Below are positions 34,645 through 43,479 of a stretch of DNA of 64,000 nt, in pieces (within the stretch, counting starts at the first letter, position 1; each line of letters starts with the position of its first letter). Made by a program: the position numbers and the translations under genes. The DNA is from Dehalococcoides mccartyi (GTDB taxonomy: Bacteria; Chloroflexota; Dehalococcoidia; GIF9; DYGU01): the NCBI GenBank assembly GCA_020724525.1, contig DYGU01000005.1:1-64000 (forward strand). Reading direction: 5' to 3'. The notes under the pieces are model-generated. The model worked only from the letters and a program-made list of their open reading frames with translations. It made no database searches and was not told where the DNA came from.

Positions 34645-35193
34645 ATGTCTTACAAAAAATCGCTTTACAGACTTTGTTTAACCATCTTTCCAATTATGGT
34701 TTGCTCAGGTATGATTTACTCCATCTTACCTATCTACTTGAGCCAAGATTTAGGGGCTTCTACCCGTTATATTGGTCTCCTTTATATGGTCGGAGCTGCT
34801 ACCGGGTTTGTCTTTGCTCCCTTTTTAGGTAGGCTCTCTGACAAATTTGGTAGACGCCGAATACTACTATTGTGTATGAGTGGCTTTGCTATCGCTTTCG
34901 CCCTCTATAGTCTTATCCGTAATTTTACCCAAGCCTTCCCTGTCTATGCTCTGGAAGGTGCCAGCTGGCCAGCTCTTGGAACCACGGTGCCTGCCTTTAT
35001 TGCTGACATAGTTCCAACCGCGGACAGAGGCTGGGCAATGGGTGTGTATGAGTGAACCTGGTCAGTAGGCTGGATTATTGGTCCTTTTCTCGGTGGTTTT
35101 CCGGCTGATGCTATAGGCTTCAGGATAGTTTTCATCCTCGGAGGTATCTTTATGGGTATCGGAATTCTTTATTACGCCCTAAAGTCTGCCTGA
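34645..35193 (+). pseudogene. Truncated MFS transporter
   Basis: The frame from 34645 encodes about six helices of a major-facilitator protein, with the loop motif GRLSDKFGRRRI between helices 2 and 3. A TGA at 35053-35055 interrupts it in GVYE-stop-TWSVGWIIGPFLGG. The same frame continues for another 45 codons to TGA 35191-35193 and then ends, so the whole C-terminal half of a normal 12-helix transporter is missing. It begins 28 bases after dnaE with a GAAGGAGAAG ribosome site. Both lesions argue for a dead gene. Confidence 0.8.
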
Positions 35194-35231
35194 ACACCTT
35201 CTAACTGGAGTAATGAATATAGGGGCTTGGG

Positions 35232-35789
35232 TTATGCCAGTTCCGGCTCTATAAGCCCGTAGTTACCGTCTTTGCGTCGGTATAAAAGATTAATATCCCC
35301 GGTATCAGCATTAACAAAAATAAAGAAGTCGTGTCCCAGGAGCTCCATTTGCTCAGCAGCTTCATTTACAGACATCGGTTTTACTGGAAACCTCTTGACT
35401 TTAACCACTTTCCGGGGGGGCTTAGCCGCCTCTGCCTCAGGGACTTCCCCAGGATTAGCTCCTTGACGGACTAAAGAAACACCCCTGCCTTTTTCGTAAA
35501 GTTTCCCCTTATACCGCTCAATCCGACGGGCTAATGTGTTGCTAACAAAGTCAACGGCTGTATAGATATCGTCAGCTCTCTCCTCACCCCTCAGCAAGAT
35601 ACCTTTCCCTTCAAGAGTTACCTGCACCACAAAGCGTTGCTCCGGTAACTTTGTCTTTTCTTCATACACCTCCACTTTTGCCTCGGTAATAACCGGAAGA
35701 TACCGAGCCAATCTGCCAATTTTCTTCTGTATATAATTTCTCACTGTCTCCAGAATTGCCACGTTTTTGCCAATAACTTTAAGTTCCAT
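35232..35789 (-). CDS. hpf: Ribosome hibernation promoting factor, long form
   Basis: A 185-residue protein. The N-terminal domain (MELKVIGKNVAILETVRNYI, then KLGR-type basic helices) binds the decoding centre of the small subunit. The C-terminal domain (about 130-185, MSVNEAAEQMELLGHDFFIF to YGLIEPEL) dimerises ribosomes into 100S particles. Between them is a basic linker. The long form is usual in Chloroflexota and Firmicutes. An upstream GGAGACGG is the ribosome site. It follows comF. Confidence 0.9.
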   Translation of the reverse strand: MELKVIGKNVAILETVRNYIQKKIGRLARYLPVITEAKVEVYEEKTKLPEQRFVVQVTLEGKGILLRGEERADDIYTAVDFVSNTLARRIERYKGKLYEKGRGVSLVRQGANPGEVPEAEAAKPPRKVVKVKRFPVKPMSVNEAAEQMELLGHDFFIFVNADTGDINLLYRRKDGNYGLIEPELA

Positions 35790-35808
35790 TTTCCGTCTCC
35801 TTACTCCT

Positions 35809-36519
35809 CTAAATTTCTCTGGCTAAAGTCAATCCCCACACCATAGCCGCTCCCCCATCTTTAAGGGCTGCAGCACAGGCTTCTAAAGTAGCCCCTGAAG
35901 TACATACATCATCAATTAACAGAACTCGCTTTCCCTTCAATTTGCTATTACAGCAACTGAAGGCGCCAGTCACATTGCGCCACCGCTCTTCGGCAGTCAT
36001 TGTCTTTGTTTGAGGTAGACTATACTTAAACCGATAAAGACAATCACCAATTAAAGGCAGACCAGTTAACCGGCACAACTCCCGAGCCAGTAGACCTGAT
36101 TGATTATAGCCCCGTTCCCATACACGCTTGGGATGGAGAGGTACCGGTACTACTACGTCCACCAGCAAAAGGGTGGTTTCCAAGTAGATGGCTAATAATT
36201 GGGCTAAAGGAACTGAAATCGCCTTCAGGTTATTATACTTTAGTCCGTGGATTGCTTCCTGCATGATTCCTTCAAAAGGAGAAATGGAGCGAATACCATC
36301 AATTTTGCCTGGCTTCCGCCAGCAACTGGCACACAAAAGACCACTCGGCTGGGGCTTACCGCACTTAGGACAGACCGGGGGGACCAGTCTTGGTAGTGTT
36401 CGCCAGCAATTAGAACAAATAAAGCTACCTATTTGACCACATCCAACACAGCGCTTAGGAAAAAGTAAATCAAGGACTACCTCCACCCCCCGGCTTAACA
36501 GGAGAAATAACGGTTTCAT
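35809..36519 (-). CDS. comF: ComF-family phosphoribosyltransferase-like protein
   Basis: A 236-residue protein. An N-terminal zinc finger has four CxxC pairs (CVGCG, CSNC, CPKCG, CASC), and a phosphoribosyltransferase domain ends with the PRPP loop LLIDDVCTSGATL. ComF helps natural DNA uptake, probably at the inner face of the membrane with ComFA. No other competence gene is in the window. It starts at 36519, 19 bases before hpf's own operon partner, and the two are likely cotranscribed. Confidence 0.88.
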   Translation of the reverse strand: MKPLFLLLSRGVEVVLDLLFPKRCVGCGQIGSFICSNCWRTLPRLVPPVCPKCGKPQPSGLLCASCWRKPGKIDGIRSISPFEGIMQEAIHGLKYNNLKAISVPLAQLLAIYLETTLLLVDVVVPVPLHPKRVWERGYNQSGLLARELCRLTGLPLIGDCLYRFKYSLPQTKTMTAEERWRNVTGAFSCCNSKLKGKRVLLIDDVCTSGATLEACAAALKDGGAAMVWGLTLAREI

Positions 36520-36556
36520 TCCAGAGTTGCTGTGAAGAATGTGCCAATGCTATAAC

Positions 36557-36781
36557 TTAATGGCGCAATCGGGCAGTATGGGCTGCCCCACTAAAGATAG
36601 GCTCGTTTAGGTATACATCACCATTTCTGATTTTGATATTGTAGCCGCAGTCGGGGTTGGTGCACACCCAGGCTTTATAATGAATTGCCGCCCCTTGACT
36701 ACCAAAGTCAGATAGCGGTACCAGGTCACCAGCCCGGCACTTTTGGCATTTGGGAAACAGGAAATTTTCCACGGTTTCCAC
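36557..36781 (-). CDS. Small zinc-ribbon-like protein, unknown
   Basis: A 74-residue protein with CQKC near the start and CTNPDCGYN in the middle, which make a four-cysteine zinc site. The rest, including FSGAAHTARLRH, is not recognised. It lies between comF and thpR on the same strand with short gaps, which supports its being real. A longer overlapping frame on the same strand (36607-36933) shares no such pattern and is left out. Confidence 0.55.
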   Translation of the reverse strand: METVENFLFPKCQKCRAGDLVPLSDFGSQGAAIHYKAWVCTNPDCGYNIKIRNGDVYLNEPIFSGAAHTARLRH

Positions 36782-36845
36782 CTCCGATCAAGATTGGCAT
36801 AGTATACACCAACAAAACACGGCTGGCAAGCTTCTAAAAGTTTTG

Positions 36846-37475
36846 TCAGGAGCTTTCTGCCTTCGTTGATTGCCTGAACGCTATCCAAGCTAACCGAGTA
36901 TAAACCGCCCCTGCCGGGAAAAGCTGGCTCCACATCAAGCTAATACTATCTACCTCTATCTCATATTTAGCTGTAAAAGGTGTCTTTTGTAGCAGCTCAC
37001 CAAAACTTTGTCTGTCTCGTGGTAAAGCATTTTCACGCAAGCGAGCCAAAGTCAAATGCGGGCTAAAAGGTCGCTGTTCCGGGCTAAAGCCCTGGGGGAT
37101 AAGAGCCTTATCAATAAGCTGCTGAAGACTAATTAGTTTCTCTGTTTGCCCTCCTACACCAACCCACAAGACCCTCGGCCGTTTCAGATTGGGAAAAGCC
37201 CCTAAACCTGAAATTTCCAGCCGAAAAGCCGAAAACTCTGCGGCGACTCTTTCTAAGGCTCCTACTATGCCAGATATTTTCGTCGTAGATACATTGCCCA
37301 GAAACTTTAAAGTAAGATGGATGCCTTCAGGAGCTACCCACTTAACAGCAGTATGTCCGGCAAGCTTAAGCTCCTTTTGCAAAGTCGCTAAACCCTCCTT
37401 GACCGCCTGAGGTAATTCGACAGCGATAAAGGAGCGGACTTGCTCTTTATCGGCGGAATAATAATCTTTGGGCAT
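36846..37475 (-). CDS. thpR: RNA 2',3'-cyclic phosphodiesterase (LigT/ThpR)
   Basis: A 209-residue member of the 2H phosphoesterase superfamily with both catalytic HxT motifs, HLTLKFLG near residue 52 and HLTLAR near 140. It begins RSFIAVELPQAV, the usual opening. It opens the 2',3'-cyclic phosphate of RNA ends. It is divergent from the transketolase genes, with 98 bases between. Confidence 0.88.
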   Translation of the reverse strand: MPKDYYSADKEQVRSFIAVELPQAVKEGLATLQKELKLAGHTAVKWVAPEGIHLTLKFLGNVSTTKISGIVGALERVAAEFSAFRLEISGLGAFPNLKRPRVLWVGVGGQTEKLISLQQLIDKALIPQGFSPEQRPFSPHLTLARLRENALPRDRQSFGELLQKTPFTAKYEIEVDSISLMWSQLFPAGAVYTRLAWIAFRQSTKAESS

Positions 37476-37538
37476 TGGCTGCTGGCATTATAAATTACCG
37501 GGATTATTATTCTCAACAAGATTAGCCCTCGGGCATTA

Positions 37539-37567
37539 TAGACTCAAATAGCCTGACCCTTTATAAT
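37539..37567 (+). promoter_or_regulatory. Promoter of the transketolase operon
   Basis: TAGACT (37539-37544), a 17-base spacer and a perfect TATAAT (37562-37567). The expected transcript start falls at or within a base or two of the ATG at 37574, implying a leaderless first gene. An AGGAGG at 37582-37587 lies inside the coding frame and is spaced for an ATA codon at 37598. Confidence 0.5.
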
Positions 37568-37573
37568 TAAGTT

Positions 37574-38398
37574 ATGTTTGTAGGAGGACCATCAATAAGC
37601 GAACTGCAAAAGATAGTCAGGAAACTGCGCCGCCATGTAATTACAATGACAGCTATAGCAGGAAGTGGTCACCCGGGAGGTTCCCTGTCTGCCGCTGATA
37701 TCATTACTGCCCTCTACTTCACAGTCCTACGCCATGACCCCAAAAACCCTGACTGGCAGGACAGAGACCGCTTTGTCTTAAGTAAAGGTCATGCGGCTCC
37801 AATTCTTTATGCTGCCTTAGCCGAGTGTGATTATTTCCCAGTAGAGGAATTACTTACCTTGAGAAAGCTGGATAGTCGTCTTCAAGGGCATCCAGACCGG
37901 ACTCTTACCCCGGGTGTAGAGATGTCATCGGGTGCCCTGGGACAAGGCTTATCTTTTGGCATTGGCATTGCCTTAGCCGGAAAGCTTGACTCCAGAGATT
38001 ACCGGGTATATGTTTTCCTTGGGGATGGGGAATGCGATGAGGGGCAAGTCTGGGAAGCAGCTATGGCAGCAGCCCATTTTAAAGTAGATAACCTGGTAGC
38101 TATAGTCGACCGCAACCAGCAACAACTTGATGGTTACTGCTACGACATAATGAATTTGGAGCCCTTAGCCGCTAAGTGGCGTGCTTTTGGCTGGGAAGTC
38201 TTAGAAATAGATGGGCATGACTTTCAGCAAATTCTAAAGGCTTTTGAAAAAGCTCAAGAGGTTAAAGGTAAACCTACCGTCATCATTGCTCATACCATTA
38301 AAGGTAAGGGGGTCAGCTTTATGGAAAACAATATAGAATTTCATGGCAAAGCCCCAACTCCTGAGGAAGCTGAAAAAGCCTTAAAGGAATTAGAGTAA
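37574..38398 (+). CDS. Transketolase, N-terminal subunit
   Basis: Thiamine-diphosphate-binding half of a split transketolase, 274 residues, with GHPGGSLSAADI, DRFVLSKGHAAPILY and the cofactor motif GDGECDEGQVWEAAMAAAHF. It moves two-carbon units between sugar phosphates in the non-oxidative pentose pathway. The split into two adjacent genes is common in Archaea and several anaerobic bacteria. ATG 37574 is the only standard start ahead of the conserved region, and the promoter spacing suggests it is read leaderless. Confidence 0.92.
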   Translation: MFVGGPSISELQKIVRKLRRHVITMTAIAGSGHPGGSLSAADIITALYFTVLRHDPKNPDWQDRDRFVLSKGHAAPILYAALAECDYFPVEELLTLRKLDSRLQGHPDRTLTPGVEMSSGALGQGLSFGIGIALAGKLDSRDYRVYVFLGDGECDEGQVWEAAMAAAHFKVDNLVAIVDRNQQQLDGYCYDIMNLEPLAAKWRAFGWEVLEIDGHDFQQILKAFEKAQEVKGKPTVIIAHTIKGKGVSFMENNIEFHGKAPTPEEAEKALKELE

Positions 38399-38401
38399 AT
38401 A

Positions 38402-39349
38402 ATGGTTACTGAGGTCTCGACCCGCGAAGCCTACGGTAAAGTATTGGTAGAATTAGGCAAGACCAACCCCAACATTGTAGTCCTTGACGCCGACCTCTCC
38501 CACTCGACCATGACTCGTCTCTTTGCTGAAACATTCCCGGAGCGTTTTTTCAACTGTGGCTTAGCTGAACAAAATATGATAGGCATTTCTGCCGGATTAG
38601 CTGCCTCAGGAAAGACTGTCTTTGCCAGTACCTTTGCCGTCTTTGCTTCCTGTCGTTGTTTCGACCAGCTCCGGATGTGTCTTTCCCAGCCAAAACTGAA
38701 TGTTAAAATTGTAGCTACCCATGGTGGTATCACTGTTGGTGAAGACGGTTTCTCTCACCACTCTATTGAAGACTTAGCTCTCTTCTGCTCCCTGCCTGGT
38801 TTTACCGTTGTTGTTCCTGCCGATGCTATTGAGACTAAAGAAGCAGTGAAGATAGCTGCTGGTACATACGGACCTTTCTATATCCGCCTCAGCCGCCCCA
38901 GAACACCTTTAGTTTATGATGAAAACTACACTTTCACTTTGGGCAAAGCCGTGACTATGAGACCGGGTAAAGATGCCACTATTATTGCGATAGGCATCAT
39001 GGTAGCTAAAGCCCTGCAAGCAGCTCAGGCATTAGCTGCTGAGGGCATTGACTGTTGTGTTATTAATATGCCAACCCTAAAACCATTGGATGAGGAAGCT
39101 ATTATAAAAGCTGCCTCGGAGACCGGAGCTATTATAGTTGCTGAAGAACACCTGAAGCATGGCGGCTTAGGTAGTCGAGTAGCTCGGGTAGTTGCTCGAG
39201 AAAAACCAGTGCCGATGGCTTTCCTCGGCATCAAAGATGCCTATGCCAAATCAGGTAAACCTGAGGAATTATTGCAAAGACATGGGCTAACCGTTAAAGA
39301 CATTAGACAGGCAGTAAAATCGCTAATCCCGAAAAAAGTTTTTAGATAG
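38402..39349 (+). CDS. Transketolase, C-terminal subunit
   Basis: The pyrimidine-binding and C-terminal half, 315 residues, with ADLSHSTMTRLF, the conserved FNCGLAEQNMIGISAGLA, FASTFAVFA and HHSIEDLALF, plus a C-terminal regulatory domain. It follows its partner with a 3-base gap, so both are made together and the active enzyme is a mixed assembly. It ends six bases from the convergent acpP. Confidence 0.92.
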   Translation: MVTEVSTREAYGKVLVELGKTNPNIVVLDADLSHSTMTRLFAETFPERFFNCGLAEQNMIGISAGLAASGKTVFASTFAVFASCRCFDQLRMCLSQPKLNVKIVATHGGITVGEDGFSHHSIEDLALFCSLPGFTVVVPADAIETKEAVKIAAGTYGPFYIRLSRPRTPLVYDENYTFTLGKAVTMRPGKDATIIAIGIMVAKALQAAQALAAEGIDCCVINMPTLKPLDEEAIIKAASETGAIIVAEEHLKHGGLGSRVARVVAREKPVPMAFLGIKDAYAKSGKPEELLQRHGLTVKDIRQAVKSLIPKKVFR

Positions 39350-39355
39350 GAGGCT

Positions 39356-39622
39356 CTATTTATCCTCAAACCCCCGGTCACAGAGATAATCAACAGCATC
39401 CTGAATAGTAACAATCTTTCCAGCATCCTCATCGGGTATTTCTAACTTCGTTTCCGGAGTGCTAAATTCTTCTTCTATTGCCATAATAAGCTCAACAAGG
39501 TCTAAGGAATCGGCATTAAGGTCGTCAACAAAAGACGCCGAAGGGATAACCTGTTCCTCACTAACACCTAATTGGTCTATAATTATCTTTTTTAACCGCT
39601 CGAAAATAATTGCCACCTTCAC
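39356..39622 (-). CDS. acpP: Acyl carrier protein
   Basis: A small acidic protein of 88 residues with [21 protein letters not shown]. The serine of the DSL motif receives the 4'-phosphopantetheine arm. It carries fatty-acid intermediates. It overlaps nusB by 4 bases and ends the minus-strand operon that includes fabD. The C-terminal CDRGFEDK is a little longer than usual. Confidence 0.93.
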   Translation of the reverse strand: MKVAIIFERLKKIIIDQLGVSEEQVIPSASFVDDLNADSLDLVELIMAIEEEFSTPETKLEIPDEDAGKIVTIQDAVDYLCDRGFEDK

Positions 39623-40053
39623 TCCTTTCTCTCAGATTTTTCTTTTTGCTTAGCAAGAGTAGTTACTACTGAACCTAAGACGCCATTAACAAACTTCGGT
39701 GAAGCCTCACTACCAAAAGTCTTAGCTAATTCTACAGCTTCGTTAATAGCTGCCTTAAATGGGGTTTTATTAAGCATAATTTCAAAAATAGCAATCCGAA
39801 GAATATTTCTATCAATGTTAGCTAATTGCTCCACCGGAAAAGCCGGGGCAAATAGTCGAATTGTACTATCCAGTTTATCCTTGTTGTCAAGGATACCTCT
39901 AATCAGTTCCGAGGCAAAATCAACCGCTTTAGACGGTACATTCTTTTCAGAAGCAAGACGAGTCAAAATTTCTTCCAGCTCGTGCTCGGTACAGTCAAAT
40001 TCATAAAGCACTCGCAGGGCAGCAATTCTTCCCTTTCGCCGGATACCAGTCAT
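39619..40053 (-). CDS. nusB: Transcription antitermination factor NusB
   Basis: An all-helical 144-residue RNA-binding protein with [15 protein letters not shown] at the start and the typical [22 protein letters not shown] and [10 protein letters not shown] towards the end. It binds boxA RNA with S10 in ribosomal RNA antitermination. It lies in the fab operon between the radical SAM gene and acpP, overlapping the latter. Confidence 0.92.
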   Translation of the reverse strand: MTGIRRKGRIAALRVLYEFDCTEHELEEILTRLASEKNVPSKAVDFASELIRGILDNKDKLDSTIRLFAPAFPVEQLANIDRNILRIAIFEIMLNKTPFKAAINEAVELAKTFGSEASPKFVNGVLGSVVTTLAKQKEKSERKE

Positions 40054-40054
40054 C

Positions 40055-41191
40055 TCAGGAACTATTCCTTAATAAATGAACATTACCTATCCGTACCCTT
40101 AATAGTCCAGCAGACCGAGCTGCTTCAAGACACTCTTCAGCTTGGCGGAAAGATGTAGTTGGTAAATCAGTCATCAAGAAATCAGGGTGGAAAGCCAGAA
40201 GAGCGTAAGGGATGTTTCGGTCTAAAGAAGCAATAAAATGGGCAATGCGGAAAACCTCCTCTTTGTCTATATATCCAGGAATAAGCAGGGTACTGGCAAC
40301 AAGGAAAGGTGGCTGAATGCGTTCTTTCACATAATGAACCAGAAGCCGAAAGTTGTCTAAAGTGCGCTCATTACTCACACCACATAGCGCCAAATGCAAT
40401 CCATTACTCCAGGCTTTGAGGTCAAATTTGATACAACCACCTGAATTAAAAGAAAGTTCAGCGGCTTGTCTGAGCAAAGCCGGATGCATGGAACCATTGG
40501 TCTCCCAGCAAATACGAAGAATACGTCCTTTGTTCTTTTCCAGAGCCAGGCGAGACACCCGAAGGGCATGAGGTAGTTGAGGTGTCGGGTCGCCACCAAA
40601 GTAACAAATGCAAGCCGTCTTCTCATCCACGGCATCAGCTAACCTGGAAGCAGTTACCCAGTCTTGATGTCCAGTCCTCAGCCGGTAGTGCCAGTTTTGA
40701 CAAAAAAGACAATCAAAAGAACAGGCTTGATAAAACACCGCCAAATTCTTGTAACCGCGTTCTGGTCCGGGACAGTAGGCATAATCAGGATAGCCAGCTC
40801 CAGTGCTACCAGGACACACCCAGTCAGCAACACAGTTGGTTGGCAGGGGGTCATAATACCAGTTCACATTACCTTTTTCTGCCGTGGCACCAATGAGTTT
40901 GCCATCCTTAACAGCACGCAAGCCACAATAACTCCTTTCCCCCTCAAGGAGTTGACATTCATTAACACATAAATGGCAGGCAATCCCATTACTATTTTTA
41001 GGCGGTTGCCCGGGCAAATCAAAAGCTTTTCTTGTCTGGTAGTGGGCTTCTCTAATAATCATGTCTACTTCCTCACCACCCTGTCTGAGGCAGTCTAAAC
41101 ATAGACCAAGACATCGGGATATGAGAAAAAACCCCTTCCCACAATGTTTACAGTTAACAATAGTCTTAACATACATACTTCGCTTTAGCAT
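40055..41191 (-). CDS. Radical SAM enzyme, AmmeMemoRadiSam/PflA-like
   Basis: A 378-residue protein. An N-terminal zinc-ribbon-like region has CKHC and CLDC pairs (about 14-34). A second cysteine group, CHLCVNEC, then CG, follows at 72-89. The radical SAM cluster motif CSFDCLFC has its cysteines at 157, 161 and 164. After that come the GGDPTPQ AdoMet-binding segment and the TIM-barrel remainder. It resembles activases of glycyl radical enzymes and the AmmeMemoRadiSam family, which acts with a Memo-like and an AMMECR1-like protein. Neither partner is in the window. The substrate is unknown. Confidence 0.82.
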   Translation of the reverse strand: MLKRSMYVKTIVNCKHCGKGFFLISRCLGLCLDCLRQGGEEVDMIIREAHYQTRKAFDLPGQPPKNSNGIACHLCVNECQLLEGERSYCGLRAVKDGKLIGATAEKGNVNWYYDPLPTNCVADWVCPGSTGAGYPDYAYCPGPERGYKNLAVFYQACSFDCLFCQNWHYRLRTGHQDWVTASRLADAVDEKTACICYFGGDPTPQLPHALRVSRLALEKNKGRILRICWETNGSMHPALLRQAAELSFNSGGCIKFDLKAWSNGLHLALCGVSNERTLDNFRLLVHYVKERIQPPFLVASTLLIPGYIDKEEVFRIAHFIASLDRNIPYALLAFHPDFLMTDLPTTSFRQAEECLEAARSAGLLRVRIGNVHLLRNSS

Positions 41192-41235
41192 CTTTGGGTC
41201 TGTCCGGACAACAACTAAAGAATTCCCGCCAAACT

Positions 41236-41544
41236 TCAGCAGGTAAGATGGAAAGCTGCTGCCACTCTTTGGGAAGGATGAAGTTGATTAAAAGTCAAAT
41301 AAGCCTTATCTGTTGTCTCAACAATAACCTTTATTCCCCGTTCCTCCATATACCATTTTAGCTCAGGGGGTACTCTAAGTCCTCCACGACTCCCGGTACC
41401 AATTATCAATACCTCCACTCCCTCACGGAGCACTTCTACCAAGTCTTCAATACACAACTTATGACCCATCTTTTTCCACCAACCACTTCTGACTCCATCC
41501 GGGAAAATAATCACATCTGAAGTATACTTCTTACCATTAATCAT
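41236..41544 (-). CDS. DUF498/Mth938-domain protein
   Basis: A 102-residue protein with DGVRSGWWKKMGHKL, EVLIIGTGSRGGLRVPPE and RGIKVIVETTDKAYLTFN. These match the Mth938/NDUFAF3-like fold, often found next to membrane or radical SAM genes. The function is not established. It ends 44 bases before the radical SAM gene and starts 29 bases after fabD, within one operon. Confidence 0.75.
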   Translation of the reverse strand: MINGKKYTSDVIIFPDGVRSGWWKKMGHKLCIEDLVEVLREGVEVLIIGTGSRGGLRVPPELKWYMEERGIKVIVETTDKAYLTFNQLHPSQRVAAAFHLTC

Positions 41545-41573
41545 AATTTCACCAAACCGGTAAGAGTCAATGA

Positions 41574-42515
41574 CTATCCTCGCCAGCTTGCCACCTCCAC
41601 TACACTTTTGACATTTCCGATATTAAAAGTCTGGACTCCTGGGCTAATTCGTCGAATCAATCCAGTAAGTACTTCCCCGGGTCCAATTTCAAAAAAGATA
41701 GTCACCCCTCTATCAATAATATTTTCTATACAACGCTGCCATTGGACACAATGACGAACTTGCCTGACTAATTCTGTCTTTATTGCCTCGACATCAGTAA
41801 GCGGTTCGGCAGTGACATTAGCTATGATAGGAACTGCTGGTGACTTAAAATTGAACGTAGAGATAGCATCTCTTAACCCCGGTAAAGCTGGTTCCATTAG
41901 GGAAGAATGGAAGGCACCACTCACTTTTAAGGGGATAATCCGGCGAGCACCTTTTAATTGCGCCAACCTTTTAGCCTTAGCTAAGTTATCCTCAGCTCCG
42001 CTAATCACGATCTGCCCTAGGGAATTAATATTAGAAATTTCAGTCCCGGTGTATAAACAGACATCTTCTATAACTTGCTGATCAAGCCCAATCATAGCAA
42101 CCATACCACCTGGTTTGCGCCGCCCAGCTTCATGCATCAAGCGTCCCCTCTCTCGAACTAAGCGAACCCCTTCAGCCAGGCTGAGGACATTAGCTGCTAC
42201 CAGAGCCGTATATTCGCCCAAACTATGTCCAGCCACAAAAGTTGGGGGTGGCAAGATCTGTTTACTCGCCTCCTGGGCAGCTCTTAGTAAGGCGATACTC
42301 GCTGTTAATACCGCTGGCTGGACATTGATAGTTTGGACAAGTTCCTCTTCAGGTCCCTCAAAACATAAACGGGACAGAGGGAAGCCCAATGTTTTATCTG
42401 CCTCATCAAAGACCTCCCTGGCTGAGTCAAAATGGACATAAACATCAAAGCCCATTCCCACTTCTTGAGAACCCTGACCTGGAAAAACATAGGCAACTCT
42501 TTCTCGTTCTATCAT
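41574..42515 (-). CDS. fabD: Malonyl-CoA:ACP transacylase
   Basis: A 313-residue alpha/beta-hydrolase-like protein with the catalytic serine in GHSLGEY (Ser98), the N-terminal FPGQGSQ and the active histidine in GAFHSSLM. It charges acyl carrier protein with malonyl groups to begin fatty-acid synthesis. The adjacent DUF177-rpmF genes and the downstream acpP fit the usual fab locus, but fabH, fabG and fabF are absent from it here. Confidence 0.95.
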   Translation of the reverse strand: MIERERVAYVFPGQGSQEVGMGFDVYVHFDSAREVFDEADKTLGFPLSRLCFEGPEEELVQTINVQPAVLTASIALLRAAQEASKQILPPPTFVAGHSLGEYTALVAANVLSLAEGVRLVRERGRLMHEAGRRKPGGMVAMIGLDQQVIEDVCLYTGTEISNINSLGQIVISGAEDNLAKAKRLAQLKGARRIIPLKVSGAFHSSLMEPALPGLRDAISTFNFKSPAVPIIANVTAEPLTDVEAIKTELVRQVRHCVQWQRCIENIIDRGVTIFFEIGPGEVLTGLIRRISPGVQTFNIGNVKSVVEVASWRG

Positions 42516-42581
42516 ATCTGCCCTCCGCTACAATTAGTCATTATTTCAACCAGTATTCTTCTTTAGTCTCAGCAAACAAGA

Positions 42582-42782
42582 CTAACTCGGCTTTTTCTTG
42601 GGTTGCTTGATCTCAATAACTTCCCTGCCGGCATAATTACCACAAGTCGGACAGGCATGATGGGGTAATTTGGGGCTATGACATTGTGGACATGTATCTA
42701 AAACTATTGGTTGCAAATGAAGATGACTGCGCCTTTTCCCCTGGCGGGCTTTAGCATACTTTCTCTTGGGTGGAGGTGACAT
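42582..42782 (-). CDS. rpmF: 50S ribosomal protein L32
   Basis: A 66-residue basic protein beginning MSPPPKRKYAKARQGKRRSH, with a zinc ribbon of CPQC and CPTC. It lies between DUF177 and fabD, as in most bacteria. The KKKPS tail is ordinary. Confidence 0.95.
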   Translation of the reverse strand: MSPPPKRKYAKARQGKRRSHLHLQPIVLDTCPQCHSPKLPHHACPTCGNYAGREVIEIKQPKKKPS

Positions 42783-42818
42783 CTATTCTTTATCTTCTTT
42801 CCTTAAATCCAAGCTTCT

Positions 42819-43346
42819 TTAACTCTGACCAGCGCGGTCACGAACTTGTTTGGAACAACTACAAGCCCCTAAGTTCAGATTGTAGCCACAAACAGGGCAA
42901 AGCCCAGAACAATCAGACCGACACAATGGTTTCATGGGTATCGCCAACAGAAGGTATTGACGCAATGCTTCGCTTAAGTCAAGAATATGATTCTCATCAA
43001 TAGAAAGGTTACCAGATTCATCAGGTAAAGACAAGGGTAAACCACTAAACACATCTACTGTAGGGAAAAATTCCTCCTCGACATCAAAACTCACCTTAAC
43101 ATCGACAGCACTCAAGCAACGACTACAAATCATTTCTATTTGAGTTGTAATAGCTGCCGCAACCAAAACGCCCCCCTGACTGCGAGTCAAAGTTATCTCA
43201 CCCATCATCGTAGGGGATAGTACCTCTTCGGTAACTTCCTTTAGCTGATAATGACGACTTGATCCTGTCGCTTCCTTCAATAACTGGGCTACGTTTATGC
43301 AAACCGTAAATTCTCTTAAAGCTTTTGCTTCCTGTTCCATTAACAT
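42819..43346 (-). CDS. DUF177 (YceD) family protein
   Basis: A 175-residue protein always next to rpmF, here 36 bases upstream. The CSRCL motif and the terminal CRSDCSGLCPVCGYNLN-type cysteine arrangement are present. It is thought to act in large-subunit rRNA maturation. The start could be MLMEQ at 43346 or MEQ at 43340. Confidence 0.88.
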   Translation of the reverse strand: MLMEQEAKALREFTVCINVAQLLKEATGSSRHYQLKEVTEEVLSPTMMGEITLTRSQGGVLVAAAITTQIEMICSRCLSAVDVKVSFDVEEEFFPTVDVFSGLPLSLPDESGNLSIDENHILDLSEALRQYLLLAIPMKPLCRSDCSGLCPVCGYNLNLGACSCSKQVRDRAGQS

Positions 43347-43479
43347 CGGCTAACACCAAATCAAAAAGGTCGGCTTATTATATTTTGGGCTATTTCCAAT
43401 GTCAAGGCACAGCTTTTAGTAGATGTCCTCTTGACGCATGGGGTATAATAAAAGCTTGTAAAGGAGGAGCTTCAAGGGG

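Noticed and set aside
36607..36933. A 108-residue minus-strand frame
   Set aside because: It overlaps both the zinc-ribbon gene and thpR in another frame and has no family pattern.
43431..43449. TTGACG with TATAAT as a promoter for the M20 gene
   Set aside because: The spacer is only 7 bases, too short for sigma70; TATAAT alone remains a possible -10 box.
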